A stretch of 64,000 nucleotides of DNA from Yersinia enterocolitica (GCA_002082245.2 NBTC02000002.1:2852001-2916000); one strand, 5' to 3'; positions 1 through 11,336 are shown, counted from the stretch's first letter. The notes: a model not told the origin generated them from the letters alone. A program made the numbers and translations.

Positions 1-458
1 GAAGTCAGCATCACGCCGGACGCTGCCAATTCACGTACCGATTCAACGTTAACTGGCGTTACTTCATCGATAAAGGTCGGTTTCCAGTTCAAACCAGGCT
101 GCACAATGTGGCTTAATTTACCCAAGCGAGTAACGACACCGCGCTCGGCTTCTTTAATTGTATAGAAACCACTTGCCGCCCAGATAACTACCACAGCAAC
201 CACAGCAATGCCCACAATCCGGCCACTGAAACCAGGGCCTCTTGTCGTACCACTGTTATCATTGCCGCTGCCGCCACCTTTACCACCGAGGCTACTCAGT
301 TTTTTGCTCAGTTTTCGAAAGATATCATCCAGATCAGGCGGCCCTTGGTCACGACCACCTTTATTATTGTTATTTCCGCCAGAGTTGCCGCCATTATTAT
401 TGCTGCTCCCCCACGGATCGCGGTCCTGTCCGTTATTACCGGGCTGATTCCACGCCAT
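1..458 (-). CDS. hflK: HflK, membrane protease regulator (N-terminal part)
   Basis: HflK pairs with HflC as an inner-membrane SPFH/band-7 complex that surrounds and modulates the FtsH protease. Only the first 152 or so codons are present; the rest lies beyond base 1. The start ATG (458-456) follows a GGAG ribosome-binding site. Residues 1-70 are very rich in Gly, Asn and Asp, which is typical of the HflK N-terminus. One membrane segment follows (about 80-100, starting GRIVGIAV), then the beginning of the band-7 domain (EAERGVVTRLGK). It continues the minus-strand hflX-hfq order, so it is the usual hfq-hflX-hflK-hflC arrangement. Confidence 0.96.
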   Translation of the reverse strand, partial: MAWNQPGNNGQDRDPWGSSNNNGGNSGGNNNNKGGRDQGPPDLDDIFRKLSKKLSSLGGKGGGSGNDNSGTTRGPGFSGRIVGIAVVAVVVIWAASGFYTIKEAERGVVTRLGKLSHIVQPGLNWKPTFIDEVTPVNVESVRELAASGVMLT

Positions 459-572
459 GTTTTAGCTCCATTCTTCTATGATTGGTTTTCTTCAGGCCAA
501 GAGCACATGCCAAAGAAGCTGGCTCTTAATCTCACAAAAAAGGTCAAATAATCAACTAATTAGCCACACCGA

Positions 573-1856
573 CTAATTAATAATATAACTGACCAAATCT
601 TGCTCTTGTTTACAGAGACGACGCCAATCAACGATAGGCATTCTGACCACCATACCGACGTTTCCGTCCTCGTCTATCCACTCTTTTTCAATTGCCTGAA
701 GCTGGTAAAAACGGCTACGTAGACGACCTGCCTGAGGTGGCAAACGTAATTCAAAGTGTGCGATCTCACCTGAAAGACGCTCCGTCAACGCTTGAAATAG
801 CAACGAGATCCCTGCGCCGGTTTGGGCCGAAAGCCAAACTCTGACTGGCAGATTGTCTTCGTTGCGATCAATTCGCGGGACAAAATCATCCAACAAATCA
901 ATTTTATTCATTACTAATAATGTAGGTATTTCATCCGCTTCGATTTCTGCCAAAACAGAATCAACTGCGGCCATATTCTCGGTTACCCGAGGGTCTGCTG
1001 CATCAATAATGTGTAACAGTAATGAGGCTTGCCGTGTTTCTTGTAATGTCGCTTTAAAAGCAGCGACCAAATCATGCGGCAAATGCCGGATAAAACCTAC
1101 CGTATCCGCCAACACTGTATCACCCACATCCGCCACATTAATACGGCGTAAAGTAGGATCCAGCGTGGCAAATAATTGGTCAGCCGCATAAACATCAGCT
1201 GCCGTAATTTTGTTAAACAGGCTGGATTTACCGGCGTTGGTATATCCCACCAAAGATACTGTCGGAATTTCAGCACGGGTACGCGCACGTCGCCCCTGCT
1301 CACGCTGCTTTGCCACCCGCTCCAAACGGCTCAAAATCAAGCTGATACGGTCGCGTAACAAACGGCGGTCGGTCTCCAACTGGGTTTCACCTGGCCCTCT
1401 AAGGCCAATCCCCCCCTTTTGACGCTCAAGATGCGTCCAGCCACGTACCAAACGGGTCGCAATATGGCGTAATTGCGCTAATTCGACCTGTAATTTACCT
1501 TCATGGGTACGGGCCCGTTGGGCAAAAATATCTAAGATTAGCCCAGTACGATCAATGACCCGACACTCACACAAACGCTCAAGATTTCGCTCTTGCGCTG
1601 CGGAAAGGGCATGATCAAACAAGACGACAGACGCGCCACTGGCTTTCACCGCGTCAGCAATTTCTTCGGCCTTTCCTTCACCGACAAAATACTTAGGGTG
1701 CGGTGCTTTGCGACTACCCGTCACAATTTGCAAAGCTTCTACGCCCGCAGAAGATACCAGCGCTTCAAATTCACGCAGATCTTCTGAGTTTTTGTCTTGC
1801 GAGAAATAGATATGAACCAGTACGGCCTGCTCACCGGCTTCATAGCGGTCAAACAA
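573..1856 (-). CDS. hflX: HflX, ribosome-splitting GTPase
   Basis: HflX is an Obg/HflX-class GTPase that binds the 50S subunit and rescues or splits stalled ribosomes under stress. The 427-residue product matches the usual length. It has an N-terminal glycine-rich nucleotide-binding domain (about 1-195, with the [18 protein letters not shown] linker). The G domain has G1 GYTNAGKSS near residue 204, the G3 region DTVGFI near 250 and G4 NKID near 318. The N-terminus [18 protein letters not shown] is nearly that of E. coli, which supports the start. It lies between hfq and hflK on the same strand, 98 bp after hfq. Confidence 0.97.
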   Translation of the reverse strand: MFDRYEAGEQAVLVHIYFSQDKNSEDLREFEALVSSAGVEALQIVTGSRKAPHPKYFVGEGKAEEIADAVKASGASVVLFDHALSAAQERNLERLCECRVIDRTGLILDIFAQRARTHEGKLQVELAQLRHIATRLVRGWTHLERQKGGIGLRGPGETQLETDRRLLRDRISLILSRLERVAKQREQGRRARTRAEIPTVSLVGYTNAGKSSLFNKITAADVYAADQLFATLDPTLRRINVADVGDTVLADTVGFIRHLPHDLVAAFKATLQETRQASLLLHIIDAADPRVTENMAAVDSVLAEIEADEIPTLLVMNKIDLLDDFVPRIDRNEDNLPVRVWLSAQTGAGISLLFQALTERLSGEIAHFELRLPPQAGRLRSRFYQLQAIEKEWIDEDGNVGMVVRMPIVDWRRLCKQEQDLVSYIIN

Positions 1857-1954
1857 ACGTGCAACCTCTCAAACGGATTAAAACCGCTAGTGCGGAGAAC
1901 ATAAACCCGAATCCGTTGTTTATGTTCCCCGTCATGGTCGACCAGCAATGCGCT

Positions 1955-2260
1955 TTATTCAGCGTCATCGCTATCCTGCTGCGGTTGTTGCGGCGCAGAC
2001 GGATTACTACCATGATAATTATTGGTGCTTCCACTCGGCGTATTGCTGTGATGCGAAACCGGGCGAGAAGGCACTACAGTAGAGATGGCGTGTTTATAAA
2101 CCATCTGGCTGACTGTGTTTTTTAACAGAATGACAAACTGATCAAAAGACTCAACTTGGCCCTGCAGTTTAATGCCATTCACTAAATAAATAGAAACCGG
2201 AACCCGTTCACGACGCAATGCGTTCAGGAACGGATCTTGCAAAGATTGCCCCTTAGCCAT
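1955..2260 (-). CDS. hfq: Hfq, RNA chaperone
   Basis: Hfq is a hexameric Sm-like chaperone that pairs small RNAs with mRNAs. The 101-residue protein carries the Sm1 region (residues 8-50, with proximal-face Gln8 and the Arg16-Arg17-Glu-Arg19 rim patch) and the Sm2 motif YKHA at 55-58. A long Ser/Asn/Gln/Pro-rich disordered tail runs from about residue 66 and ends in acidic DSDDAE. The acidic tip is the part thought to sweep RNA off the core. It is co-oriented with miaA upstream and hflX downstream, the canonical enterobacterial cluster. The core is essentially identical to E. coli; the tail differs in composition. Confidence 0.98.
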   Translation of the reverse strand: MAKGQSLQDPFLNALRRERVPVSIYLVNGIKLQGQVESFDQFVILLKNTVSQMVYKHAISTVVPSRPVSHHSNTPSGSTNNYHGSNPSAPQQPQQDSDDAE

Positions 2261-2376
2261 TCTATATTTTCCTTATTTGCTTGTTGTTTTTAACTAAGAA
2301 CCTATCGGCTCGAAAATAAACTGCGTAAAAAAAATCCGCGCGTTGAGTACTAATCAATTGTACACAATCATTCAAC

Positions 2377-3318
2377 CTATGCACTAACAACCTGTATTAC
2401 AGAGTCTAAAGCCTCTCCCGGCTTATCACTGTCGAGCCACTGAACTGAACTCCAGCCCCGTAACCAAGTCATTTGGCGCTTTGCCAGTTGACGTGTCGCA
2501 CAAACTCCACGGTAAACCATTTCGTCGTAATCAATCTCACCGGACAGATAAGACCACATCTGCCGGTATCCCACACAACGAATGGCAGGCAAATCCGTAT
2601 GCAAATCACCGCGGTCAAAAAGCGCCCTAGCCTCTGTTTCAAACCCTGCATCCAGCATCTGATGAAAACGTAATTCAATCCGCTGGTGCAACAGTTCCCG
2701 GCTAACAGGCGCAATCGCAAATTGGTGAACCCGATAGGGTAAGGTTTCACCCGAAATTTTAGTCAGTTCCGTTAAAGTTTTACCTGAAATAAAAAAAACT
2801 TCCAGTGCTCTAGAGAGCCGTTGGGGATCATTAGGATGAATTCGCGCCGCAGCAACTGGGTCTATCTTGGCCAATTGCTGATGCAATGCCTCCCAACCCA
2901 GCTCAGCGGCCTGCTGTTCAATATGCTCGCGCACTTGTGGGTCTGCGGGTGGCAACGGAGATAATCCTTCCAACAGCGCTTTAAAATACAGCATGGTCCC
3001 CCCCACCAGCAGCGGAATTCGCCCGGCAGCGGTAATATCGGCCATCACTTTCAATGCATCTTTACGGAAATCAGCGGCTGAGTAGGATTCAGCCGGGTCA
3101 CGGATATCAATCAGCCGGTGTGGTGCTAACGCCAGTTCTTCAGCACTGGGTTTCGCCGTGCCGATATCCATGCCACGATAGATCAAGGCAGAATCGACGC
3201 TGATTAACTCCACAGGTAACCGCTGGCGAAGCGCAATGGAGAGCGCTGTTTTACCACAAGCGGTAGGCCCCATAATAAAAATTGCCGGTGGCCGGTCTAG
3301 ATTTTCAATATCATTCAT
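2377..3318 (-). CDS. miaA: MiaA, tRNA dimethylallyltransferase
   Basis: MiaA transfers a dimethylallyl group to N6 of A37 in tRNAs that read codons starting with U, the first step of ms2i6A formation. The 313-residue protein has a P-loop GPTACGKT at 17-24 and the family segments [16 protein letters not shown] and RCVGYRQMW. Length is as in E. coli. Its start overlaps the 3' end of mutL by 8 bp, implying translational coupling. hfq follows after about 116 bp; in E. coli that stretch and the 3' end of miaA carry hfq promoters. Confidence 0.97.
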   Translation of the reverse strand: MNDIENLDRPPAIFIMGPTACGKTALSIALRQRLPVELISVDSALIYRGMDIGTAKPSAEELALAPHRLIDIRDPAESYSAADFRKDALKVMADITAAGRIPLLVGGTMLYFKALLEGLSPLPPADPQVREHIEQQAAELGWEALHQQLAKIDPVAAARIHPNDPQRLSRALEVFFISGKTLTELTKISGETLPYRVHQFAIAPVSRELLHQRIELRFHQMLDAGFETEARALFDRGDLHTDLPAIRCVGYRQMWSYLSGEIDYDEMVYRGVCATRQLAKRQMTWLRGWSSVQWLDSDKPGEALDSVIQVVSA

Positions 3319-5227
3319 GTGTTAGGGTTGCCAATGCAGCCTTTATATCAATAGGTTGTAATAATCCAGCAGGCGGTGATTGCACCAACTGCGGACAAAG
3401 ACGTTCCACATCCGTCAATAACTGTATCGCTTGAGACATATTCCAAACCTCATGTTCGCTGCCAAGGTGGCGGGCAATCCATGTGGCCAGAACATCTGGC
3501 GATATCTCTTCATGCTGCGACAGATAGCCTAACAGTTCCGGTATCAGTTTTTGTAAATTTTGTTGGCGTAATGGTAAAGATACCGCACGTAAAGTGGCTC
3601 TTGTCTGCTCAACGGTCAATTCTATCCCCATAGTAACCAATAAGTTCTGATGGCGCAGACAGGCTGCGGCCTCATTCTTATCTAATGTCAGTTTTAATGG
3701 AATAAGTAATGGCTGAGGGCGTAAACCCTCGGCTGGCGGATTCAGTTGAGCTTGTTTCAGCCAGCGCTCGGCAACAGTCAGTGCCAATAATGCCACACCT
3801 TGCTTATATTCAATCAAAGCATAGCAAGGTGGGAATACCGTTAATACTCGGCCAAAGCTGTAATAATCACCATGAAGTGGTTCATCTGCTGATGCAAAGC
3901 GCGGGGCTGGCACCGATGCAGGCTGTTCTACGGCTTGGCTCACAGCGGCGGGTTGCACCAATTGACGATACAATTCGCCTTGCTGCTTTTGGTAGGGTTG
4001 CCCAGCGCTATAGCCAGGTGCTGCCTGTTCACGGGCAGGAGACCGCGCTGCCGCTAGCGTGGGTTCTGAAGACGATACTTTATCTGAAACCCGTGTCCGT
4101 TCTGCCGCTGGCGCTTTTGCAGGCTCTGGTTGCGCATATTTATTCCCCCCCGCCGCCACACGGTTTTCCGGCTGCCAGCGGGGTGCTTCTATCTCTTCAC
4201 CATCTTCATTGATATTTAGCACTGGCGAGGCAGTCTGCTGTAAAACAGTGGTAACAGCCTGATAAATAAAGTCATGTACCAACCGCGCCTGATGGAAACG
4301 CACCTCATGTTTCGCCGGATGCACATTTACATCCACCTGATGCGGATCAATATCCAGATACAAAACATAAGCGGGTTGTTGATCATCTTTGAGTAAATCT
4401 TGATAGGCCTGACGGATAGCGTGATTAATCAACCGATCACGCATCATGCGATTATTGACGTAACAATACTGCATTTCACTGAGTGTACGACTGGCGGCAG
4501 GATCAGCCACCCAACCACGAATAGTCAAATCACCATGTTGCCAGGAAATGGCCAGTGCATGCTGCAAAAAAGCCGGGCCACAGATGCTCGCCAGCCGACG
4601 CTCGTGCTGTGAAGGGTCAGGGGCTGCGCGGTACTGACGCATTAACTTACCGTTATGACTCAGGTTTATTGCCACATCAAAGCGCGCCAGCGCAATGCGC
4701 CGCACCACTTCATCAATATGACCGAACTCGGTTTTTTCAGTGCGCATAAATTTGCGGCGCGCTGGCGTGTTATAAAACAGATCCAACACTTCAAGAGTAC
4801 TCCCCACCGGATGCGCCGCTGGCTTGATAGTGACGGCCATATCACGCCCTTCCGCATAAGCCTGCCAGGCTTCATTTTGTTCGGCAGTGCGGGAAGTCAG
4901 AATCAGACGTGAGACTGAACTGATACTGGCCAGTGCTTCGCCACGAAAGCCCATGCTGAGGATAGCTTCCAGATCTTCTAGCGAACTTATCTTACTGGTG
5001 GCATGGCGCGCCAGCGCCAGTGATAAATCTTCTTTGCCGATGCCGCAGCCATTATCGCGGATACGAATCAGTTTGGCGCCACCCCGTTCAATATCGATAT
5101 CAATCCGGGTAGCTCCTGCATCCAGACTGTTTTCTACCAACTCTTTAACCACCGACGCAGGCCGCTCTACCACTTCACCGGCGGCAATTTGGTTAGCAAG
5201 CTGTGGTGGCAGAATATGAATCGGCAT
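3311..5227 (-). CDS. mutL: MutL, DNA mismatch repair ATPase
   Basis: MutL links MutS mismatch recognition to MutH nicking and UvrD unwinding. The 638-residue protein has an N-terminal GHKL ATPase domain with [14 protein letters not shown] (near 58) and [10 protein letters not shown] (near 93). A low-complexity Ala/Gln/Pro linker spans about 340-445, and a C-terminal dimerisation domain follows. There is no DQHA...E metal-binding endonuclease motif in the C-terminal part, as expected for MutH-containing gammaproteobacteria. It lies between amiB (15 bp gap) and miaA (8 bp overlap), so the three are likely cotranscribed. Confidence 0.97.
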   Translation of the reverse strand: MPIHILPPQLANQIAAGEVVERPASVVKELVENSLDAGATRIDIDIERGGAKLIRIRDNGCGIGKEDLSLALARHATSKISSLEDLEAILSMGFRGEALASISSVSRLILTSRTAEQNEAWQAYAEGRDMAVTIKPAAHPVGSTLEVLDLFYNTPARRKFMRTEKTEFGHIDEVVRRIALARFDVAINLSHNGKLMRQYRAAPDPSQHERRLASICGPAFLQHALAISWQHGDLTIRGWVADPAASRTLSEMQYCYVNNRMMRDRLINHAIRQAYQDLLKDDQQPAYVLYLDIDPHQVDVNVHPAKHEVRFHQARLVHDFIYQAVTTVLQQTASPVLNINEDGEEIEAPRWQPENRVAAGGNKYAQPEPAKAPAAERTRVSDKVSSSEPTLAAARSPAREQAAPGYSAGQPYQKQQGELYRQLVQPAAVSQAVEQPASVPAPRFASADEPLHGDYYSFGRVLTVFPPCYALIEYKQGVALLALTVAERWLKQAQLNPPAEGLRPQPLLIPLKLTLDKNEAAACLRHQNLLVTMGIELTVEQTRATLRAVSLPLRQQNLQKLIPELLGYLSQHEEISPDVLATWIARHLGSEHEVWNMSQAIQLLTDVERLCPQLVQSPPAGLLQPIDIKAALATLTHE

Positions 5228-5242
5228 AGCAGTTCCTTTCGC

Positions 5243-7165
5243 TTACGATTGTGGAATCGTGAGGGTTTGCCCTAGCTGGACATTACCTGACTTTATCTTG
5301 TTCGCCCGCTCAATCTCACTCATCGACACGCCATATCTGGCCGCAATGGCTGATAGCGTATCACCGCGTTTTACCAGATGTTTTACTGTTTTGTTTTTAG
5401 CAATTGTTTGGTTTTTTGGTGCCGCTGCCGTTACCGTGCTGCCCAATGCCGGCACTTTCAAACGCTGCCCCACCCACACCACATCATTTTTCAGCGTATT
5501 ATTTTGCCGCAATAGCGCCATGCTGACACCGTATTGGCTCGCAATGCCGGATAAGGTTTCACCACGTTGTACTTTATGGATTTGGCTTTTCCCTGTCGCC
5601 ACAGGCTTGACGGCAGAAACTCTGCCGCTTTGCGCATTGCTGACAATCGGTTCTGGCTGATTAACATTTGAACGCTGCACTGAAGAATCAACCGCCGCTG
5701 TTTCTATTAGCGGACGGTTTTCGACCTTTGGGTCGGCTTGTAGCGGATGCGCGAGGAAATAACTGCGCAAGCCTTTATAAATGGCCTGAGCAATCTTCTC
5801 CTGATACGCGCTACTGCCAAGCAGCCGCTCCTCCGTACTATTACTGATAAAGCCGGTTTCCACTAATAACGATGGAATATCCGGTGAACGTAACACCCCA
5901 AGACTGGCGTGTTCAGGCCGACGTTTATGAATGTCACCTACTGTTTGTAGCTCACGCAGCACCTTGGTCGCTACGTCATAGCCCACCCGCTGGGAGTGGC
6001 CGAATTGCAGATCCAATACTGCCTGACTCAAATAGGGGTCTGACGCGGTATTCGCCAACACGTCACCGGCACCACCGAGCAATTCAGATTGTTTCTCATG
6101 CTGTTCCAGCCAGTTGCCCATTTCACTGTTAGCACGGCGATTTGACAGAACCCAGACCGAAGCCCCAGTAGCACTGCGGTTAGGTGCCGCATCCGCATGA
6201 ATAGAAACCAGCACGTTAGCCCCCTGCTTACGGGCCACGTCCGAACGGCCCATCACCGAAATGAAGTAATCGCCATTGCGGGTTAAAACCGGTTTAAACA
6301 TCGGGTCGCTATTAAGCAATGCTTCAAGTCGGCGGGCGATGGCAATCGTGACATTCTTCTCTTTCAGGCCATTTTGCCCGATTGCACCTGGGTCTTGCCC
6401 ACCGTGACCGGCATCGATTGCCACCACTACACGATCACTATTAGCAACACGGCTGGCTTTAATCGGGCGGGCGGTATTGGTGGTGACGGTATCACTGCTG
6501 ACAACCACGGTCGGCTTATTGTTAAACGGGTTTTTAGCCTCCGATGTGGTGTTTGAACTGGTCACGCGCGGTGTCGTATTCACGTTATTGACCGGCGGCG
6601 TCAAACGCCCAGCATTCGGGCTAGGGGTATTGGTTTGGCTGAGTGGCCTACTGTTTGGGCTTAACGTGTTGTTTGAGCTTAACGTACTGTTTGAGCTTAA
6701 CGTATTGTTCGGGCTTAACGTGGTTTGTACCTGACGAGCAGGGGCGGCTGCGGTCATGGTAATGACCACCGTGTAGTTACTGCCCGACTGCTGTGTCACC
6801 GCGCGGGTTTTAACTTTTTGCGTCAATTCCAGCACCAGACGGGTGCTTTGCTCATCTTTCGGGGTACTGGAACGAATTCTTTTCAGCAGATTCTGCCCAC
6901 TGAACTCCAAGGGTAAACCAGAGAGATTACCGCTTTGGCGGACATCCAACACCACTCGCTCAGGCGAACTCAACGAGAAAAAGGCATAAATCGGTTTACC
7001 ATCAAAACTGAGCGTCACCCGGCTTTCCGTCGGGCCATTGTTCACCTTAATATCGGTGAGTTTCATAGCCAAGGCGGAAGGTAGGCTTAATAAACTCACC
7101 ATAACCAACATGACTGCGGTAAACGATCGTTGGTAGCGATTTATTAGCATCAAGCTATGCATCAT
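5243..7165 (-). CDS. amiB: AmiB, N-acetylmuramoyl-L-alanine amidase with two LysM domains
   Basis: AmiB is a periplasmic zinc amidase that cleaves septal peptidoglycan so daughter cells separate, activated by EnvC at the divisome. In order: a signal peptide ending near SALA, an AMIN domain, a long Asn/Ser/Thr/Pro linker, an Amidase_3 domain (starting [15 protein letters not shown], with Glu in LVETGFISN) and two C-terminal LysM repeats. E. coli AmiB is about 445 residues with one LysM. The start is uncertain: a TTG at 7171 is in frame, but the ATG at 7165 or 7162 sits at a reasonable distance from the AAGGA site. The open frame from 7171 would give 642 residues. Confidence 0.93.
   Translation of the reverse strand: MMHSLMLINRYQRSFTAVMLVMVSLLSLPSALAMKLTDIKVNNGPTESRVTLSFDGKPIYAFFSLSSPERVVLDVRQSGNLSGLPLEFSGQNLLKRIRSSTPKDEQSTRLVLELTQKVKTRAVTQQSGSNYTVVITMTAAAPARQVQTTLSPNNTLSSNSTLSSNNTLSPNSRPLSQTNTPSPNAGRLTPPVNNVNTTPRVTSSNTTSEAKNPFNNKPTVVVSSDTVTTNTARPIKASRVANSDRVVVAIDAGHGGQDPGAIGQNGLKEKNVTIAIARRLEALLNSDPMFKPVLTRNGDYFISVMGRSDVARKQGANVLVSIHADAAPNRSATGASVWVLSNRRANSEMGNWLEQHEKQSELLGGAGDVLANTASDPYLSQAVLDLQFGHSQRVGYDVATKVLRELQTVGDIHKRRPEHASLGVLRSPDIPSLLVETGFISNSTEERLLGSSAYQEKIAQAIYKGLRSYFLAHPLQADPKVENRPLIETAAVDSSVQRSNVNQPEPIVSNAQSGRVSAVKPVATGKSQIHKVQRGETLSGIASQYGVSMALLRQNNTLKNDVVWVGQRLKVPALGSTVTAAAPKNQTIAKNKTVKHLVKRGDTLSAIAARYGVSMSEIERANKIKSGNVQLGQTLTIPQS
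6651..6722. repeat. 18-bp tandem repeat in the amiB linker
   Basis: Four consecutive 18-bp units with the core GAGCTTAACGT or GGGCTTAACGT sit inside amiB. On the minus strand they encode [24 protein letters not shown]. The repeat is a multiple of three, so copy-number change would lengthen or shorten the linker without breaking the frame. Confidence 0.9.
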
Positions 7166-7172
7166 TATCAAA

Positions 7173-7643
7173 TTATCCTTGCACAGCAGCTAAACGGCGC
7201 AATACATCCGCACCCGCATCAGAAAGGGCAACCAGACGGGCTTCACGCCCTTCAGCCTGATACGCCAAATGTAACTCTATATCGGCCCGAGGTAAGAACC
7301 CCTCACCTTGCTGTGGCCATTCCACCAGGCAAATTGCCCGCTCATCGAAATAATCACGAATACCCATAAACTCCAGCTCCTCAGGGTCCGCCAGACGATA
7401 TAGGTCAAAATGGTAAACCGGTCTTGGAGTTAACGCATAAGGTTCAACCAAGGTATAAGTAGGGCTTTTAACATGACCAATGTGGCCAAGGGCCTGAAGG
7501 AAGCCGCGGCTGAAAGTTGTTTTTCCGGCACCTAAGTCACCGAACAGATAAATAACGCTAGCACCATTGAAGGCATGGGCCAAACTAGCCCCTAATGCAA
7601 CGGTCGCTGCCTCATCAGGCAGAGGTAAAACGAGTTCTTTCAT
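7173..7643 (-). CDS. tsaE: TsaE, tRNA t6A biosynthesis ATPase
   Basis: TsaE (YjeE) is the small P-loop ATPase that works with TsaB, TsaC and TsaD to make N6-threonylcarbamoyladenosine at A37 of ANN-decoding tRNAs. The 156-residue protein shows Walker A GDLGAGKT at 35-42, the conserved [11 protein letters not shown] segment near 97 and the FDLYRL and LVEWPQ motifs. The stop codon lies only a few bases before the amiB start and its own start is 10 bp after nnr, so nnr-tsaE-amiB-mutL-miaA-hfq-hflX reads as one long transcription unit with internal promoters likely. Confidence 0.97.
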   Translation of the reverse strand: MKELVLPLPDEAATVALGASLAHAFNGASVIYLFGDLGAGKTTFSRGFLQALGHIGHVKSPTYTLVEPYALTPRPVYHFDLYRLADPEELEFMGIRDYFDERAICLVEWPQQGEGFLPRADIELHLAYQAEGREARLVALSDAGADVLRRLAAVQG

Positions 7644-7653
7644 TCTGTGATAT

Positions 7654-9168
7654 CTATCTTGCTAACTCAGGATTAACGTACTTCGGAATAACTGACAGTA
7701 AATCTGTTGCCAGTAAACCCCGGGTGCCTTGAACTTCAGCCAGTTTGTCTGCGGCAACGCCATGCACGACACAACCTGCACAGGCAGCATCATACAGCAC
7801 CAGCTTTTGTGCTATCAAACTACCAATAATACCGGACAGAATATCCCCCATGCCGCCGGAGGCCATCCCTGCATTACCAACATCAGCAATCGCCATCTCG
7901 CCCTGCTCACTGGCAATCAGGGTACCAGCACCTTTCAATACCACCACACCACCATATTGTTTAACGATGTTTCGGGCCGAAAGTAAGCGGTCACTCTCAA
8001 TATCAGCGACGCGACAACCAAGCAGACGAGCAGCTTCCCCTGGATGTGGGGTCAATACCCGATTCTGACGCCTATGTGGATTTAATGCCAGCAAGTTGAG
8101 CGCATCTGCGTCCCATAATGCTGGTTTATCACTTTGTTGCAATAAATTCAGAGCATTCCGGCCCCAATCGGACTGCCCTAACCCTGGACCGACAACCAGT
8201 ACATCAGCCCAGCCAATACCTTGTTCAAGAGTTTCCGGCGTTAACTCTTGTACCATCAACTCTGGCCTTGCCGCCAGAATCGGTGCCACATGCTCAATGT
8301 GAGTGAGCACTCGCACCAAGCCAGCCCCACTGCGCAGAGCGGCTTCACCGGCCATGCGAATCGCACCTCCCAGCCCTTTATCTCCGCCCACTAGCAACAA
8401 TCGGCCATGTTCCCCTTTATGAGCACAAGGGCGGCGTGGCTGTAGCCATTGCGGTAGGTGATCTGCAGTCATTCGCTCAATTTGTAGCGGTTGAGTGAGC
8501 AGCCATGCTGTCAGCCCCAAGTCATTGCAGTGTAAATGCCCCACCCAATCACGGGCCTGACCGGTGAGCAAACCCGGTTTCAGCGCGACAAAAGTCAGGG
8601 TGTGGTCTGCGCGAATAACAGATCCGGGAGCAGCACCACTGTCGGCACTGAGTCCAGAAGGAATATCCAAGGCAATCTTTGCGGCCCGATGGCGATTCGC
8701 GGTGTCAATCAGCGTAGCATAAACGCCTTGCGGTGCCGCTCGCAGGCCAATACCCAACAATGCATCAATAATCAAATCAACATGTTGTGGCCACGGTGTC
8801 TCAGGCTGGTGAATTATGCCACCTGCCGCCAACCATTGGGATTGCGCCTGATGCGCTTGTGCGGGTAATGGCCGATTGCCGGGGCAGGCAATAAGCGTAA
8901 CATTCAGCCCCGCGGCTAATGCCCGATTCGCAACGATATAACCATCGCCACCATTATTACCGTGGCCACACAATATCAACCAGTGACGCGCCGCTGGGTA
9001 CTGTTTACGCGCCAGTTCAAAGGCCGCATCGCCCGCTCTGACCATCAGATCAAACAACGTTAGAGAAAAGTGTGCCGCGGCCACGGCCTCGTTCTGGCGT
9101 ACCCAGTCCGCAGAAAAAACAGAGTGTGGTAAGCTGACACCGATTTGTTTCTTACTATGGTCCGTCAT
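7654..9168 (-). CDS. nnr: Nnr, bifunctional NAD(P)HX epimerase/dehydratase
   Basis: Nnr repairs hydrated NADH and NADPH. The N-terminal YjeF_N domain (about 1-215, [10 protein letters not shown] motif) epimerises R- and S-NAD(P)HX. The C-terminal ribokinase-like domain (about 230-500, with [14 protein letters not shown] and [11 protein letters not shown]) dehydrates S-NAD(P)HX using ADP. At 504 residues it has the standard fused length. Its start codon CAT (9166-9168) shares two bases with the divergent queG ATG (9167-9169), so neither gene can have a conventional leader free of the other's coding sequence. Confidence 0.96.
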   Translation of the reverse strand: MTDHSKKQIGVSLPHSVFSADWVRQNEAVAAAHFSLTLFDLMVRAGDAAFELARKQYPAARHWLILCGHGNNGGDGYIVANRALAAGLNVTLIACPGNRPLPAQAHQAQSQWLAAGGIIHQPETPWPQHVDLIIDALLGIGLRAAPQGVYATLIDTANRHRAAKIALDIPSGLSADSGAAPGSVIRADHTLTFVALKPGLLTGQARDWVGHLHCNDLGLTAWLLTQPLQIERMTADHLPQWLQPRRPCAHKGEHGRLLLVGGDKGLGGAIRMAGEAALRSGAGLVRVLTHIEHVAPILAARPELMVQELTPETLEQGIGWADVLVVGPGLGQSDWGRNALNLLQQSDKPALWDADALNLLALNPHRRQNRVLTPHPGEAARLLGCRVADIESDRLLSARNIVKQYGGVVVLKGAGTLIASEQGEMAIADVGNAGMASGGMGDILSGIIGSLIAQKLVLYDAACAGCVVHGVAADKLAEVQGTRGLLATDLLSVIPKYVNPELAR

Positions 9169-10321
9169 GGCACACCCCCTCGATCTGAATCAATTAGCCC
9201 AACATATCAAGCAATGGGGGCAATCGCTAGGTTTCCAGCAAGTCGGTATCTGCGATACGGATTTGTCTGCGGAAGAACCGCGGTTACAAACTTGGCTTGA
9301 TAAACAATATCATGGCGAGATGGCCTGGATGGCTCGCCACGGTATGCTGCGCGCGCGGCCCCATGAATTATTACCCGGAACCTTACGGGTGATTAGCGTG
9401 CGGATGAATTATCTCCCTGCCAAGGCTGCATTTGCCAGCACATTGAACAATGCTAAGTTAGGTTATGTCAGTCGCTATGCGCTGGGCCGTGATTATCATA
9501 AATTGCTGCGCCAGCGGCTGAAAAGATTGGGCGATATGATTCAGAGTTACTGTCTGGAGCAGGCTCACGGTGACATCAATTTCCGCCCATTTGTCGACTC
9601 TGCCCCCATTATGGAGCGGTCATTAGCTGCAAAAGCAGGGATTGGCTGGGTTGGTAAGCACTCACTGATTTTAAATCGTGATGCGGGCTCCTGGTTCTTT
9701 CTTGGCGAATTACTAATTGATCTGCCGCTGCCGATCGATAAGCCGCAAGAGGAGCAATGTGGCCGTTGCGTTGCCTGTATCACCACCTGCCCGACCGGCG
9801 CTATCGTTGCACCCTATACCGTTGATGCTCGCCGCTGTATCTCCTACCTGACCATTGAACTTGAAGGGGCGATACCAGAAGAATTTCGTCCACTAATGGG
9901 AAATCGTATTTATGGCTGTGATGATTGTCAGCTTATCTGCCCCTGGAACCGCTTCTCACAATTAACTGATGAGGAAGATTTCAGCCCACGCGCCGTGCTA
10001 CACACGCCACAGTTATTGGATTTATTTGCCTGGAATGAAGAGAAATTTTTGCGGGTTACGGAAGGTTCAGCCATCCGCCGCATTGGTCACCTACGCTGGC
10101 TACGTAATATCTCGGTCGCACTGGGCAATGCCCCCTATCTCGACAGTATCGTATTGGCACTGGAAGCGCGCCGCGGGATTGATCCAATGTTAGATGAACA
10201 TATTGAGTGGTCAATCTCACAACAATTGAAAAGACGGTCTACACTGATTGTGGATGTTCAATCGCCACAGAAAAAAAGGCTGGTGCGGGCTATTGAGAAA
10301 GGCCTACCACGGGATGCCTGA
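9167..10321 (+). CDS. queG: QueG, epoxyqueuosine reductase
   Basis: QueG is a cobalamin- and iron-sulfur-dependent reductase that converts epoxyqueuosine to queuosine at the wobble base of GUN-anticodon tRNAs. The 384-residue protein has two ferredoxin-like cysteine clusters, CGRCVACITTCP (about 198-209) and CDDCQLICPWN (about 249-259). The N-terminus (LDLNQLAQHIKQWGQSLGFQQVGI) aligns with E. coli QueG, supporting this start although no strong ribosome-binding site is visible upstream. It is divergent from nnr as in E. coli. Confidence 0.96.
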   Translation: MAHPLDLNQLAQHIKQWGQSLGFQQVGICDTDLSAEEPRLQTWLDKQYHGEMAWMARHGMLRARPHELLPGTLRVISVRMNYLPAKAAFASTLNNAKLGYVSRYALGRDYHKLLRQRLKRLGDMIQSYCLEQAHGDINFRPFVDSAPIMERSLAAKAGIGWVGKHSLILNRDAGSWFFLGELLIDLPLPIDKPQEEQCGRCVACITTCPTGAIVAPYTVDARRCISYLTIELEGAIPEEFRPLMGNRIYGCDDCQLICPWNRFSQLTDEEDFSPRAVLHTPQLLDLFAWNEEKFLRVTEGSAIRRIGHLRWLRNISVALGNAPYLDSIVLALEARRGIDPMLDEHIEWSISQQLKRRSTLIVDVQSPQKKRLVRAIEKGLPRDA

Positions 10322-10399
10322 TATCCCCCTTTACCTGAAACTATATGCTGTTTGGTATGGCTTTTTTTTATGTATTTTTATAATGAATGAACTCGGAGT

Positions 10400-10645
10400 T
10401 TTCCTGTGCATAAAAATAAAAACACCTTGGCAATCAAGTGCGAAAAAAAGCGCAAGTGATCGGTATAACGTTTTCACAGAAAAATATATATCGCTAAATC
10501 AAAGAGATATGAAAGAGGGTTGCGCAGTGGATAAAATATGAGCTGGATATAAAAAAAGCAGAATCTGTGGATAAGTCTGTTGACGAAGTTAATACATTGT
10601 ATGTACAACGCGGCATGGCGCGTTATGTAGCTGTGGATAAAAATA
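10400..10645. other. datA: Cluster of DnaA boxes, candidate datA locus
   Basis: Two perfect DnaA boxes (TTATCCACA on the minus strand) lie at 10566-10574 and 10632-10640. One box of the TTATGCACA form is at 10405-10413 and one with a single end mismatch is at 10526-10534. All four point the same way. A candidate IHF site (AATCAA, four bases, ATA; one mismatch to consensus) is at 10497-10509 in an AT-rich stretch. The position between queG and the three tRNA-Gly genes is where I recall E. coli datA, which with IHF promotes hydrolysis of DnaA-bound ATP. The boxes are seen; the function is inferred from sequence plus synteny. Confidence 0.7.
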
Positions 10646-10665
10646 ATAGAATTGAATAAAAATTT

Positions 10666-10741
<76 letters not shown>

Positions 10742-10811
10742 ATTGAGATGCTTTTGCACCCTGCTGTATGTGACAGCATTTGATATTTACTGCTTATTCA
10801 GAAATAAATTT

Positions 10812-10887
<76 letters not shown>

Positions 10888-10982
10888 GTCGCTGCCATAC
10901 GTCATAACAACGTATCACTTATATTTCTGACTTCTGAACTAAAGCTGCTGTACTGCCGGTCACTATCTTTATGGTTAAAGAT

Positions 10983-11058
<76 letters not shown>

Positions 11059-11154
11059 TTGGTGCCGTCTTACTTTTTACAACGTTTTCTACACTTAACT
11101 CGTACTAAATCGGTCTGCGCATGTTTGCGAATTCTTCATCGGTACGGGGTGCGC

Positions 11155-11182
11155 ATTATACGAGAAATCCGTTTTGCCGCAA
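11155..11182 (-). promoter_or_regulatory. Promoter of the tRNA-Gly cluster
   Basis: On the minus strand TTGCGG is followed after 16 bp by a perfect TATAAT, then by GCGCACCCC. The GC-rich discriminator is the hallmark of stringently controlled stable-RNA promoters. Confidence 0.8.
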
Positions 11183-11264
11183 GCCCCTAAAAGCAAAAAA
11201 ATCATTTTTTGGTTCAAGTGACGATTAAAACAGCAATGTGGCGTTTTTACCAGCGCCGGGCAAA

Positions 11265-11333
11265 GTATATACCTAAAGTTATTGAAACAGCAGGAGTGTA
11301 AGCGCGACTATCCCTGCTGCTTCAAGGCCGCAA
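11265..11333. repeat. Internally deleted ERIC-like element
   Basis: A 69-bp palindromic remnant with both ERIC-like ends (TATATACCTAAAG at the left, GCTTCAAGGCCGCA at the right) but no central segment. The arms AGCAGG and CCTGCT still pair. It lies directly before a longer ERIC copy. Confidence 0.6.
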
Positions 11334-11336
11334 CAA

